A stretch of DNA of 64,000 bases from Aquariibacter sp964433315 (lineage in GTDB: Bacteria > Pseudomonadota > Gammaproteobacteria > Burkholderiales > Burkholderiaceae_C): NCBI GenBank assembly GCA_964433315.1, contig CAYSQO010000004.1, positions 13,053 through 77,052 on the forward strand, read 5' to 3'. The position numbers and the translations under genes were made by a program. Positions 25,985 to 34,449 of this stretch are shown here, piece by piece (the first letter of the stretch is position 1; every line of letters starts with the position of its first letter). The notes under the pieces were generated by a model. The model did not search any database. It saw only the letters and a list, made by a program, of their open reading frames with translations, and was not told the DNA's origin.

Positions 25985-26644
25985 ATGGACCTGGTCTGGG
26001 GCGGCGAGACCCTGAGGCTGCGCGCCGACCGCAGCATCTGGCTGCCCGATCACGCCACCTTGCTGGTGGCCGATGTGCATGTCGGCAAGGGCCAGAGCTT
26101 CCGCCGCCTCGGCGTGCCGGTGCCGCAGGGCAGCAGCGCCGAATCGCTGAACCGCTTGAGTGCCGCCCTGGTCGAGACCGGCGCGCGTGCGCTGGTCGTC
26201 CTGGGGGATCTGCTGCATGCCGCCGCCGCCCGCGACGGCCCCGCCGGTGCAGCCCTGGCCGCCTGGCGGGCCGCGCATCCCGGCCTGGAACTCACCCTGG
26301 TGCGCGGCAACCACGATGACCGCGCCGGTGATCCGCCGGCCGCCCTGGGCTTTGCCGTGGTTGACGAGCCCTGGCCGCTCGGCGGCCTGGCCCTGGCCCA
26401 CCATCCCCGGCCACAGCCCGGCCGGGCGGTGCTGGCCGGCCACATCCATCCCGGCCTGCGGCTGCGGGCGGCCGGGGAATCGCTGCGCCTGCCCTGCTTC
26501 CACTTCGACGCGCGCCGCCAGGTCGGCCTGCTGCCGGCCTTCGGCGCCTTCACCGGCCTGCACACCGTCCAGCCCCGGCCGGGGGATCAGACCGTGCTGA
26601 TCGCCGGCCCGGCCCTGCGCCGCTGGTCTCCGGGGGGCGACTGA
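25985..26644 (+). CDS. PdeM-like metallophosphoesterase
   Basis: A 219-residue calcineurin-fold phosphoesterase resembling PdeM, the nuclease associated with DNA-ligase damage-response clusters. Metal ligands are visible in order: VADVHVGKGQSFR, VLGDLLHAA, VRGNHDD, LAHHP and AGHIHPGLRL. In other bacteria PdeM travels with a Lhr-type helicase, an exonuclease and an ATP-dependent ligase; none is here, and it instead follows slmA. The substrate is therefore uncertain. An ATG start 13 bases after slmA suggests co-transcription. Confidence 0.85.
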   Translation: MDLVWGGETLRLRADRSIWLPDHATLLVADVHVGKGQSFRRLGVPVPQGSSAESLNRLSAALVETGARALVVLGDLLHAAAARDGPAGAALAAWRAAHPGLELTLVRGNHDDRAGDPPAALGFAVVDEPWPLGGLALAHHPRPQPGRAVLAGHIHPGLRLRAAGESLRLPCFHFDARRQVGLLPAFGAFTGLHTVQPRPGDQTVLIAGPALRRWSPGGD

Positions 26645-26727
26645 GCGGTCTCGCGGATCGACCGGGCCCGCGAGGCCGCGGCCCGGCCCCGACCCGGCCG
26701 CTCCCGGCGGGGCCGAAGGGGGCTGGC

Positions 26728-26733
26728 TACACT
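26728..26733 (+). promoter_or_regulatory. Probable -10 box of the DUF815 gene
   Basis: TACACT, 40 bases before the ATG at 26774, in the only intergenic gap of this operon. Confidence 0.4.
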
Positions 26734-26773
26734 GCGCCGCACCCGGGAAAGCCCCTGTCCGCCAGTCCAGCCG

Positions 26774-27640
26774 ATGTCCGATCTGAACGCCCTGATGGTC
26801 CGTGCCGAGGCCCTGCTGGTCCGGCTTGAAAGCCTGCTTCCGCCGCAGCTGCAGGCGCCGGACTGGTCGGCCGCCCACGCCTTCCGCTACCGCCGCCGGC
26901 GCGGCGCGGCGGTGCTTGAGCCGGTGCGCCACGCGGCCTCCATCCAGCTCGACGATCTGCAGGAGATCGATGCGCAGAAGGAGCGACTGGTGCGCAATCT
27001 CGCGCAGTTCGTGGCGGGCCGCGGGGCCAACAATGTGCTGCTCAGCGGCGCCCGCGGCACCGGCAAGAGCTCGCTGGTCAAGGCCGCGCTGAACGCCTTC
27101 GCGCCGCAGGGCCTGCGCCTGATCGAGGTCGACAAGGCCGATCTCGTCGACCTGCCCGATCTGGTCGACCTGGTGGCCGAGCGGCCAGAGCGCTTCATTC
27201 TCTTTTGCGATGACCTCAGCTTCGACGAGGGCGAGTCGGCCTACAAGGTGCTGAAGTCGGTGCTCGACGGCTCGGTCAGCCAGCTCAGCGACAACCTGCT
27301 GATCGTGGCCACCAGCAACCGCCGCCACCTGCTGCCCGAGCAGATGCGCGACAACCTGGCCGCCCGCCACGATGCGAACGGCGAACTGCATCCGGGCGAG
27401 GCCATCGAGGAGAAGGTGTCCCTCTCCGAGCGCTTCGGCCTGTGGATCAGCTTCTACCCCTTCAGCCAGGACGAGTACCTGGCCGTGGTGGGGCAGTGGC
27501 TCGCGCACTTCGGACTGGATGCGGCGGCCATCGAGGCCGCCCGCGGCGAGGCCCTGGTCTGGGCCCTGGAGCGCGGATCGCGCTCGGGTCGCGTGGCGTG
27601 GCAGTTCGCCCGGGATCATGTCGGGCGGCTCACGCGATGA
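26774..27640 (+). CDS. DUF815 family AAA-like ATP-binding protein
   Basis: A 288-residue P-loop protein. Walker A GARGTGKSSLVKAAL is near residue 95, Walker B FILFCDDLSFDEGE near 142, a sensor-like IVATSNRRHLL near 178 and an arginine-rich segment near the end. This matches DUF815, an AAA-type family of unknown function. The N-terminal 60 residues are family-specific. It overlaps the Nudix gene by ATGA; DUF815 beside mutT is common in Burkholderiales. The cellular role is unknown. Confidence 0.92.
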   Translation: MSDLNALMVRAEALLVRLESLLPPQLQAPDWSAAHAFRYRRRRGAAVLEPVRHAASIQLDDLQEIDAQKERLVRNLAQFVAGRGANNVLLSGARGTGKSSLVKAALNAFAPQGLRLIEVDKADLVDLPDLVDLVAERPERFILFCDDLSFDEGESAYKVLKSVLDGSVSQLSDNLLIVATSNRRHLLPEQMRDNLAARHDANGELHPGEAIEEKVSLSERFGLWISFYPFSQDEYLAVVGQWLAHFGLDAAAIEAARGEALVWALERGSRSGRVAWQFARDHVGRLTR

Positions 27641-28068
27641 GCCAGGATCAGCCGACGGACCGCGTGCCGGTCGACGTGGCGGTCGGTCTGCTCTTCGATG
27701 CGGAGGGCCGCTTCCTGCTGTGCTCGCGGCCGGAGGGCAAGGTCTACGCCGGCTACTGGGAGTTCCCGGGGGGCAAGCTGGAGGCCGGCGAGACGGTGGA
27801 GCAGGCCCTGCGCCGCGAACTGATCGAGGAGATCGGCGTCACCATCGGCCCGGCCGAGCCCTGGCGCGTGCACGTGATGGACTACCCGCACGCCCGCGTG
27901 CGGCTGCACTTCTGCAAGGTGCGCGTGTGGACGGGGGCCTTCGAGATGCGGGAGGGCCAGCAGATGGCCTGGTCCCGCCTGCCGGTGCAGGTGGCGCCGG
28001 TGCTGCCCGGCACCCTGCCGGTGCTGGATTGGCTGGCCGAGGAGGCGGCCTCAGGCGGAACGGGCTGA
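27637..28068 (+). CDS. Nudix hydrolase, MutT-like
   Basis: A 143-residue hydrolase of nucleoside diphosphates linked to another group. The Nudix box is complete, beginning GGKLEAGETVEQALRREL and ending IEEIGV, with all catalytic Glu residues. The context YAGYWEFPGG, with Trp-Glu-Phe-Pro before the box, is the MutT/8-oxo-dGTPase pattern, so removal of oxidised dGTP from the nucleotide pool is the likely job. It starts at an ATG overlapping the DUF815 stop and ends the plus-strand operon. Confidence 0.92.
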   Translation: MSQDQPTDRVPVDVAVGLLFDAEGRFLLCSRPEGKVYAGYWEFPGGKLEAGETVEQALRRELIEEIGVTIGPAEPWRVHVMDYPHARVRLHFCKVRVWTGAFEMREGQQMAWSRLPVQVAPVLPGTLPVLDWLAEEAASGGTG

Positions 28069-28139
28069 TATCGCCCGGGTGGGTGGGGTGGCGTGTCGAC
28101 GCACGGCTTGCCCCGTGCTCCGGCGCCGTGCCGCCGGCT

Positions 28140-28373
28140 TCAGGATTCGACCAGCAGGTCCTCGTTGGCTGCCACGTCGACGGCCCGTGCGCGCCAGACC
28201 TGCTCGGCTCGCGGCCCCGGTCCGCTGCGTGGCGCATCACCCGGGGCGCGGGCTTCCGGCCGTTCCAGACCGAACCAGGACGACAGGGGGTCCTGTGCGG
28301 TCGTCGTCAGCGCGTGCTGATCGGCCGCCCAGCTCGCGGGCAGCTGGTGTGGGGTGCGGAAGCGGAACTTCAT
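28140..28373 (-). CDS. Small orphan protein, family not recognised
   Basis: A possible 77-residue protein beginning MKFRFRTPHQLPASWAADQ and ending in acidic AANEDLLVES; Trp, Arg and Pro are frequent and there is no signal peptide or membrane helix. I do not recognise it. It lies between the Nudix gene and yacG, which are usually close neighbours in this gene order, so it looks inserted. Upstream of its ATG is an unusually AT-rich stretch with an imperfect palindrome and a GAAAG that could serve as Shine-Dalgarno. It may be a real small gene, a remnant or chance; confidence is low. Confidence 0.4.
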   Translation of the reverse strand: MKFRFRTPHQLPASWAADQHALTTTAQDPLSSWFGLERPEARAPGDAPRSGPGPRAEQVWRARAVDVAANEDLLVES

Positions 28374-28380
28374 GTCAACT

Positions 28381-28401
28381 TTCAGCAAGTTGTTTACTGA
28401 A
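28381..28401. promoter_or_regulatory. Imperfect palindrome before the orphan gene
   Basis: Twenty-one bases reading TTCAGCAA at one end and TTTACTGAA at the other pair at seven of eight positions. The element is 8 bases upstream of the orphan ATG in a roughly 70-base patch that is far richer in A and T than its surroundings, as expected for a promoter or operator. Confidence 0.35.
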
Positions 28402-28458
28402 GTTTGCATCCAAATGGGGCGTGCCACGTATCGAGGCAGCCCCTCTGACGGGGGCTGA

Positions 28459-28665
28459 TCAGGTCTCCGAAAGGCCCTCGGCGTCCGGATCCGGCGCGCG
28501 GGCAGGCAGTCGATAGCCCCCTTCGGCCCAGGCGCCCAGGTCGATCTGCCGGCAGGTCTCGCTGCAGAAGGGTCGCCAGGGGTTGTCGGACGCGTAGCGG
28601 CTCGGCTGGCGGCAGCGGGGGCAGGGGACGATCGTCGCCCGCGTGGTCCCGGCTTCGGCGCTCAT
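28459..28665 (-). CDS. yacG: DNA gyrase inhibitor YacG
   Basis: A 68-residue zinc-binding protein that inhibits gyrase in Escherichia coli. The four cysteine ligands are visible as VPCPRCRQPS and PFCSETCRQIDLG, followed by the conserved LGAWAEGGYRLP. The ATG at 28665 overlaps the zapD stop. yacG and zapD after coaE is a standard proteobacterial order. Confidence 0.93.
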   Translation of the reverse strand: MSAEAGTTRATIVPCPRCRQPSRYASDNPWRPFCSETCRQIDLGAWAEGGYRLPARAPDPDAEGLSET

Positions 28666-29438
28666 CCGCACAGGCTCAGTTCGAAGCTGGTGTCCTCGGC
28701 TGCGGGCTTGAGCCGGCCCTCGGGGTCTTGCCGCATCAGCCGCACCGAGACGAGCAGCCGGTGCCCGCTGATCTCGGGGATCAGTTCCAGCGCGCGCGGC
28801 AGCCTCAGCCGCAGCAGCTGGAAGCTGCGGTTCTGCGGCAGGCTCTGCTGGAAGTGGCCGCCGGGCGCGGCAACCATCTGCGGGTGGCCGGACTCGCGCA
28901 TCATGCCCAGCACCAGACCGATGGCCTCGATCCAGGGTTGCAGCGGCCGGGTCCAGCGCTGCAGGTCCTGGCGCCGGCGGCTGGCTTCGCCCTGCTGCCA
29001 GGCGTAGTAGGCCGGCAGGTCGAAGCTGCAGGTGCCGCCGGGAATGGTGATGCGGCTTCGGATGCTCATCAGCCAGTCGTCGCCGTTGAGGCTCTGGCCG
29101 GCCTTGCCGCTGGTCTGCTGCAGCGCGGCGTGGCAGTGGTCGACGCGCTGGATGAAGGCTTCGAGCCGGCTTTCGGCGATGGCCGGGTTGCCGCGGAACT
29201 GCGCGAGCTGCGCGCGCTGGCGGTCCAGGTCGCGCAGCAGGTCGGTCTTCAGGTCGGCCCGGGCCGCGACCTCGATGATCTCGAAGAGCGCAGCCAGGGC
29301 GTGGTGGTGGTCGAGCGCGTCCTCGCGTGCGACCAGGGTGTTGAGTCGGCCGCAGAGATGCTCCAGCCGCAGCAGGGTGCGGGTGCTCTCGTTGAACGGG
29401 TATTCGTAGAGGATCAAGGCCGGCCACTCCGCGGACAT
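28662..29438 (-). CDS. zapD: Cell division protein ZapD
   Basis: Cytoplasmic protein that cross-links FtsZ filaments. The 258-residue product shows ILYEYPFNESTRTLLRLEHL at its start, the hallmark of the family (DUF1342), and DYWLMSIRSR-like GDDWLMSIRSRITIPGGTCSFDLPAYYAW further on. I chose the ATG at 29438 (MSAEWPALILYEYP); a longer frame from 29519 adds an Arg/Pro-rich leader unlike the family. It is followed by yacG with an ATGA overlap and preceded by coaE. Confidence 0.93.
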   Translation of the reverse strand: MSAEWPALILYEYPFNESTRTLLRLEHLCGRLNTLVAREDALDHHHALAALFEIIEVAARADLKTDLLRDLDRQRAQLAQFRGNPAIAESRLEAFIQRVDHCHAALQQTSGKAGQSLNGDDWLMSIRSRITIPGGTCSFDLPAYYAWQQGEASRRRQDLQRWTRPLQPWIEAIGLVLGMMRESGHPQMVAAPGGHFQQSLPQNRSFQLLRLRLPRALELIPEISGHRLLVSVRLMRQDPEGRLKPAAEDTSFELSLCG

Positions 29439-29470
29439 GCGGCAAGGGATTGTTCCACAGCGCCCAGGGT

Positions 29471-30109
29471 TCACCCGGGGCCGCGATCCCTTCCGCCGGG
29501 GGGCGGCGGGCCGATCCACCGCGTCCAGAGCGCCCGGACGGCGGCCTCGAGGGCCGCGGGATCGTCCCGGCTGTTGTCGATCACCGCGTCGGCCGCCGCT
29601 CGGCGCGCGTCGCGCGAGGCCTGCTGCGCGATGACCGCCTCCACCTGCGCCCGGGGCCAGCCCGAGCGGGCCTGCGTGCGCTCGATCTGTCGCTCAACCG
29701 GGCAGTCGATCACCACGATGCGGTCGAGCTGCGGCCGCCAGCGGGCCAGATGCTCGACCAGCAGCGGAATCTCCAGCACCTGCACCACCCCGGCCGGGGC
29801 GCTCGCCATGGCGCTGCGCAGCGCCTCGCCGATGCGCGGATGCAGCAGGGCTTCCAGCTGCAGTCGCACGGCCGGGTCGGCAAAGGCCCGGGCCCGCATC
29901 GCGGCGCGGTCCAGGCCGCCCTCGGCATCCAGCACCCCGGGGCCGAAGGCCTCGCGCAGGGCCTCGATGGCGGCCCCTCCGGGCGCGGTCAGGCTCCGGG
30001 CGAGGGCATCGGCGTCGAGACGGTGGGCGCCCAGCGCGGCCCAGGCGGCTGCGGCGCGGCTCTTGCCGCTGCCGATGCCACCCGTCAGGCCGATCCGCAG
30101 GCCCTTCAT
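29471..30109 (-). CDS. coaE: Dephospho-CoA kinase
   Basis: Final step of coenzyme A synthesis, phosphorylating the 3' hydroxyl of dephospho-CoA. The 212-residue P-loop kinase has GLTGGIGSGKS at residues 7-17, then LDADALARSLTAPGG and the lid EIPLLVEH. The ATG at 30109 overlaps the pilD stop by ATGA, so translation is coupled to the pilus gene, an arrangement common to many type IV pilus loci. Confidence 0.96.
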   Translation of the reverse strand: MKGLRIGLTGGIGSGKSRAAAAWAALGAHRLDADALARSLTAPGGAAIEALREAFGPGVLDAEGGLDRAAMRARAFADPAVRLQLEALLHPRIGEALRSAMASAPAGVVQVLEIPLLVEHLARWRPQLDRIVVIDCPVERQIERTQARSGWPRAQVEAVIAQQASRDARRAAADAVIDNSRDDPAALEAAVRALWTRWIGPPPPGGRDRGPG

Positions 30110-30966
30110 GCCCAGCCCATCCAGCCGCTGACCCGCTGCGGGCCGGCATAGAGCACCAGCAGACCGGCGCCTGCCAGGAAGGGGCCGAAGGGCACGTAGC
30201 GTCCCTCGCGTAGCCGCCCGCCGGCCTTCAGGCCCAGGCCGACGAGGGCCCCGATCAGGGACGCGGCCAGTACCACCGGCAGCAGCATGGCCGGCCCCAG
30301 CCAGGCGCCGAGCGCGGCGAGCAGCTTGAAGTCGCCCGCACCCATGCCCTCCTTGCCGGTGAGCAGCTTGAACAGCCAGAACACGCCCCAGAGCGCACCG
30401 TAGCCGGCCACGGCGCCCCACAAGGCTTGGTCGAGCGGCAGTGTCCAGCCCAGGGCCGCGGCGACCAGGCCGGCCCACAGCAGCGGCTGGGTGAGGCCGT
30501 CGGGCAGCAGGGTGGTGTCCCAGTCGATGCCGGCCGCGGCGATCAGCGTGGCGACGAAGCCGGCCCAGGCCAGGACCACCGGATCGGGCCCGAAGCGCCA
30601 GGCCAGGCCCGCGAAGAGCAGGGCCGTGAGGCCTTCGACCAGCGGATAGCGCGGGCTGATCGGTCCGTGGCAGGCCGCGCAGCGGCCACGCAGGCGCAGC
30701 CAGCCGAGCAGCGGCAGGTTCTCGTGCCAGCGCAGCGCATGGCCGCAGTGCGGGCAGCGCGAGCCCGGGCGCAGCAGCGACAGAGGCGGCCCTTCGGGCG
30801 GCGGCTCGGGCAGTTCGAGCAGCTCGGCGCTCTCGCGCCGCCAGTCCCGTTCCATCATCAGGGGCAGGCGGTGGATGACGACGTTCAGGAAGCTGCCGAT
30901 CAGCAGGCCGAACAGGCCGAGGACCGGGGCGCTGAGCAGCAGGGCGAGGGGGGCGTCGGGAGGCAT
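30106..30966 (-). CDS. pilD: Type IV prepilin peptidase
   Basis: Inner-membrane aspartyl protease and N-methyltransferase that cleaves and methylates prepilins and pseudopilins. The 286-residue protein has the N-terminal domain with two zinc-binding cysteine pairs, CPHCGHAL and CAACHG, and about seven membrane helices after it. The catalytic aspartates are in AAAGIDWDT and the GxGD motif MGAGDFKLLAALGAW. It follows pilC by 15 bases and overlaps coaE. Confidence 0.96.
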   Translation of the reverse strand: MPPDAPLALLLSAPVLGLFGLLIGSFLNVVIHRLPLMMERDWRRESAELLELPEPPPEGPPLSLLRPGSRCPHCGHALRWHENLPLLGWLRLRGRCAACHGPISPRYPLVEGLTALLFAGLAWRFGPDPVVLAWAGFVATLIAAAGIDWDTTLLPDGLTQPLLWAGLVAAALGWTLPLDQALWGAVAGYGALWGVFWLFKLLTGKEGMGAGDFKLLAALGAWLGPAMLLPVVLAASLIGALVGLGLKAGGRLREGRYVPFGPFLAGAGLLVLYAGPQRVSGWMGWA

Positions 30967-30981
30967 CGGGGCGGGAGAGGG

Positions 30982-32214
30982 TCAGACCACCTGACCCAGC
31001 TTGAAGATCGGCAGGTACATCGCGACAACGATGCCACCGATGATCGTACCCAGCACGACGATGATCACCGGTTCGAGCAGGCTGGACAGGGCCTTGACCG
31101 CCTCGTCGACCTCCTGCTCGTAGAACTCGGCCGCCTTGCCGAGCATGTGGTCGAGCGAGCCGGCCTCCTCGCCGATCGCGCTCATCTGCAGCACCATCAC
31201 CGGGAACACGCCGGTGGCGTGCATGGCCGGGGTCAGGGCGGTGCCGGCGGCCACCTCGCGCTGGATCTGCTGGGTCGCCTCGCGGTAGACGGCATTGCCC
31301 GAGGCCCCGCCCACCGAGTCCAGCGCCTCGACCAGCGGCACGCCGGCCGCGAACATGGTCGAGAGCGTTCGTGTCCAGCGGGCGATGACCGACTTGGTGA
31401 TCAGCGGCCCGAAGATCGGTACCTTCAGCATCAGCCGGTCCATCCCCCTCTGCATCGTGGGCGAGCGTTTCCAGCTTTGCAGAAAGAAGTAGCTGCCCAG
31501 GCCCAGCCCGCCGAAGATCAGGTACCAGGACGCGACGAAGAGGTCCGACATCGCCATCACTGCCAGCGTCGGCGCCGGCAGGTCGGCCCCGAAGGCGCCG
31601 AAGACTTCCTTGAAGGCCGGGATCACGAAGATCATGATCACTGCCACCACCACGAAGGCCACCAGCAGCACGGCCAGGGGGTAGACCAGGGCCGACTTGA
31701 TCTTGGCCTGGATGGCCAGGGTCTTCTCCTGGTAGAGCGCGAGGCGGTCCATCAGGGTGTCGAGGATGCCGGCGGCCTCGCCGGCCTCGACCAGGTTGCA
31801 GTACAGCGCGTCGAAGTGCATCGGGTGCTTGCGGAAGGCATCCGACAGGCTGGTCCCGGTCTCGATGTCGGCCTTCAGGTCGGCCAGCAGCTTGCCCACC
31901 TTGGGCTTGGCGCTGCCCCGGCCGACGATCTCGAAGCTCTGCAGCAAGGGCACGCCGGCGCGCATCATGGTCGCGATCTGGCGGGTGAAGATGGCGATGT
32001 CCTTGGCCTTGATGCGGCCGCCCTGCGGGCTGCGCCGCCGCCGCAGCTTCTGCACCAGGATGCCCTGGCGGCGCAGGCTGACTTGCACGGCCATGTCGCC
32101 GATCGCGCGCATCTCGCCGCGCACCAGCTTGCCGCTGCGGTCGCGGCCTTCCCATTCGTAGAGGTGCTCCCGCTCCGCGGACTTGCGGGGCACGGGACGG
32201 GCGGCAGGGGGCAT
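30982..32214 (-). CDS. pilC: Type IV pilus inner-membrane platform protein
   Basis: A 410-residue polytopic protein of the GspF/PilC family that anchors the assembly ATPase. Two homologous cytoplasmic domains are seen, each followed by a helix hairpin; conserved segments include FTRQIATMMRAGVPLLQSFE and the second-half counterpart RTLSTMFAAGVPLVEALDS. Strongly hydrophobic helices lie at about 180-230 and the C-terminus (VIIVVLGTIIGGIVVAMYLP). It starts 13 bases after pilB. Confidence 0.96.
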   Translation of the reverse strand: MPPAARPVPRKSAEREHLYEWEGRDRSGKLVRGEMRAIGDMAVQVSLRRQGILVQKLRRRRSPQGGRIKAKDIAIFTRQIATMMRAGVPLLQSFEIVGRGSAKPKVGKLLADLKADIETGTSLSDAFRKHPMHFDALYCNLVEAGEAAGILDTLMDRLALYQEKTLAIQAKIKSALVYPLAVLLVAFVVVAVIMIFVIPAFKEVFGAFGADLPAPTLAVMAMSDLFVASWYLIFGGLGLGSYFFLQSWKRSPTMQRGMDRLMLKVPIFGPLITKSVIARWTRTLSTMFAAGVPLVEALDSVGGASGNAVYREATQQIQREVAAGTALTPAMHATGVFPVMVLQMSAIGEEAGSLDHMLGKAAEFYEQEVDEAVKALSSLLEPVIIVVLGTIIGGIVVAMYLPIFKLGQVV

Positions 32215-32227
32215 GGCGGGGGCCTGG

Positions 32228-33958
32228 CTACTCGTTGGTGACCGAGATCACTTCTTCCAGGGTCGTGACGCCGGCCCGGACCTTGAGCAGCCCCGACTGA
32301 CGCAGGTCGCGGACCCCTTCGCGCTCGGCTTGGCGGGCGATGTCCTGCGCATGGCCGTGCGCCAGGATGATCTTCTGGATCTCGTCCGAGATCGGCATGA
32401 CCTGATAGATGCCGGTGCGGCCCTTGTAGCCGTTCGTGCAGGCCGCGCAGCCGACGGCGCGATAGGGCCGCCAGCGCCCGTCCAGATCGGCCTCCCGGAA
32501 GCCCGCGCGCAGCAGGGCCTCGCGCGGGTAGTCGGCCGGGGCCTTGCACTGCTCGCACAGCTTGCGGGCCAGGCGCTGGGCCGTGATCAGGATCACGCTG
32601 GACGCGATGTTGAACGGTGCCACGCCCATGTTCAGCAGGCGGCTCAGCGTCGTCGGCGCGTCGTTGGTGTGCAGGGTGCTCATCACCATGTGGCCGGTCT
32701 GGGCAGCCTTGATCGCGATGTCGGCGGTCTCCAGGTCGCGGATCTCGCCCACCATGATGATGTCCGGGTCCTGCCGCAGGAAGGCACGCAGGGCGACCGC
32801 GAAGTTCATCCCCGCCTTCTCGTTGACGTTGACCTGGTTCACGCCCGGCAGGTTGATCTCGGCGGGGTCTTCGACGGTGGAGATGTTCACCCCCGGCTGG
32901 TTCAGCAGGTTCAGGCAGGTGTAGAGCGAGACCGTCTTGCCCGAGCCCGTCGGCCCCGTGACCAGCACCATGCCGTAGGGCCGGCGGATGGCGGCCAGCA
33001 GGCGCTCGCGCTCCTCGGCTTCGTAGCCCAGGGCCTCGATGCCGAGCTTGGCGCTCGACGAGTCGAGGATGCGGATCACGATCTTCTCGCCGAACAGTGT
33101 CGGCAGCGTGCTGACGCGGAAGTCGATGGCCTTGCGGCCGAACTTCAGCTTCATGCGCCCGTCCTGCGGCACGCGGCGCTCGGCGATGTCGAGCCGGCTG
33201 ATCACCTTGATGCGCGAGGCCAGCTTGTCCTTGATGGCCAGCGGCGGCTGGGTGATCTCGCGCAGCTCGCCGTCGACGCGGAAGCGCACGCGGTAGTTGG
33301 TCTCGAAGGGCTCGAAGTGCAGGTCCGAGGCCCGGGCGTTCACCGCGTCGATCAGCATCTTCTGCAGGAAGCGCACGACCGGCGCATCCTCGACCTCGCT
33401 GCTGGTCTCGGTGGCTTCGGGGCCCGGGCGCTCCTCGGCGATGTCGAACTCGATCTCGCCCACGGTCAGGGCGTCCAGGGCCTCGTTCGCGCCAGTGTTG
33501 AGGTGGTCGATCAGCCGCAGCAGCTTGTCGTGCTCGACGATCACCCACTCGGGCAGCAGCTGCGTGGCGAACTTGATGCGCTCGGCGGCTTCCTGGCTCG
33601 TCGGATCGGCCGCGGCGATGAACAGCCGGTTGCCGCGACGGCTCAGCACGGCCACCTGGTACTGCGTGCTCAGGCGGGTGTCGAGCACCTGTCGCGGCAG
33701 CTTCTGGACATCGACGGCGTCCAGGTCGAGCAGCGGGATCGCCAGCGTCATGGCCAGGGTGTGGGCCAGCTCGGAGGCGCTGACCGCGCCCTGCGCGATC
33801 GCGGTGGCCACGAAGCCCTGGTTCTGTTCCCGCGCGAGGCGCACCAGATCCTCCGCCTGGGGCGGACTCAGACGGCCGGCATGCACGAGCACGCGCGCTG
33901 CGCCGGAGAGCATGCTGCGCGCGGCCTCGGCCGCGGCGGGAGCGGGGGAAGGAACCAT
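32228..33958 (-). CDS. pilB: Type IV pilus extension ATPase
   Basis: Hexameric ATPase that drives pilus extension from the cytoplasm. The 576-residue protein has an N-terminal MshEN-like domain (about 20-150), then the secretion ATPase core: Walker A GPTGSGKTVSLYT (about 334), the Asp box STVEDPAEI, Walker B DIIMVGEIRDLETADIA and the His box TGHMVMSTLHTND. A zinc site CEQC ... CAAC is near residue 470. The ATG at 33958 gives MVPSPAPAAAE; the longer frame upstream is non-coding. It heads the pilBCD-coaE-zapD-yacG operon. Confidence 0.97.
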   Translation of the reverse strand: MVPSPAPAAAEAARSMLSGAARVLVHAGRLSPPQAEDLVRLAREQNQGFVATAIAQGAVSASELAHTLAMTLAIPLLDLDAVDVQKLPRQVLDTRLSTQYQVAVLSRRGNRLFIAAADPTSQEAAERIKFATQLLPEWVIVEHDKLLRLIDHLNTGANEALDALTVGEIEFDIAEERPGPEATETSSEVEDAPVVRFLQKMLIDAVNARASDLHFEPFETNYRVRFRVDGELREITQPPLAIKDKLASRIKVISRLDIAERRVPQDGRMKLKFGRKAIDFRVSTLPTLFGEKIVIRILDSSSAKLGIEALGYEAEERERLLAAIRRPYGMVLVTGPTGSGKTVSLYTCLNLLNQPGVNISTVEDPAEINLPGVNQVNVNEKAGMNFAVALRAFLRQDPDIIMVGEIRDLETADIAIKAAQTGHMVMSTLHTNDAPTTLSRLLNMGVAPFNIASSVILITAQRLARKLCEQCKAPADYPREALLRAGFREADLDGRWRPYRAVGCAACTNGYKGRTGIYQVMPISDEIQKIILAHGHAQDIARQAEREGVRDLRQSGLLKVRAGVTTLEEVISVTNE

Positions 33959-34205
33959 GGCGTGGCGATCATCGGCCCGGGTTCTCCAGGTGTAAGCGCG
34001 GAACAGCGCGGCGGCATTCCCCCTGCTTGGCGGCTTGGCGGGGGCGGCTCCATCGCACACGACACGCATCCCGGCCGTCGCGACGTGCACGACCGAGGCA
34101 ACGAGGAAGACCCGGCGGGAGGGCGCCCCCTTCGCATGCTGCGACGGCACGACCTCCGGCGGCGGGCCTGCAGCCGACGCAGAAGTCACGGGGGCCAGAA
34201 ACGGC
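33959..34205. other. Intergenic stretch upstream of pilB
   Basis: This gap between pilB and the tRNA-Pro terminator should contain the pilB promoter. I see no sigma-70 boxes or sigma-54 -24/-12 (GG-N10-GC) site that I would defend. Open frames here overlap the tRNA or change frame within it and are not genes. Confidence 0.4.
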
Positions 34206-34228
34206 AAAGCCCCGACATGCGGGGCTTT
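34206..34228 (-). terminator. Terminator downstream of tRNA-Pro
   Basis: AAAGCCCCG (34206-34214) and CGGGGCTTT (34220-34228) form a perfect 9-bp stem with a five-base loop, 28 bases after the tRNA 3' end. On the minus strand the stem ends in TTT followed by further T-rich bases, as in Rho-independent terminators. Confidence 0.75.
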
Positions 34229-34255
34229 GGGGGTCCTTGCCGGGCAAGGTGATTC

Positions 34256-34332
34256 TGGTCGGGGTGAGAGGATTCGAACCTCCGGCCTCTACGTCCCGAA
34301 CGTAGCGCTCTACCAGGCTAAGCTACACCCCG
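34256..34332 (-). tRNA. tRNA-Pro (anticodon CGG)
   Basis: The 77-base gene folds as a standard tRNA: acceptor CGGGGTG with CACCCCG, anticodon stem CTACG/CGTAG around loop TTCGGGA giving anticodon CGG, the T-loop GGTTCGAATC, discriminator A and an encoded CCA. It reads the CCG proline codon, which is abundant in this GC-rich coding sequence. It stands alone between ispB and pilB, with its own terminator. Confidence 0.97.
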
Positions 34333-34449
34333 ATGGTTCGGCCCGTGGCGGGCCCGGCTTCGGCAGCCGGTGGGGACAACACGCTGTCCCGCGTCGGTTT
34401 TCAGAGCTTAGATCCGGGCGCCGGGTTGCGCCCTTGGTCTGAAACCGCT

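Noticed and set aside
33959..34255. A sigma-54 promoter for pilB
   Set aside because: I looked for GG-N10-GC upstream of pilB and found no candidate that stands out from the GC-rich background.
34027..34305. A small plus-strand open frame ending in GVRGFEPPASTSRT
   Set aside because: That peptide is the translation of the complement of tRNA-Pro, a well-known false prediction.
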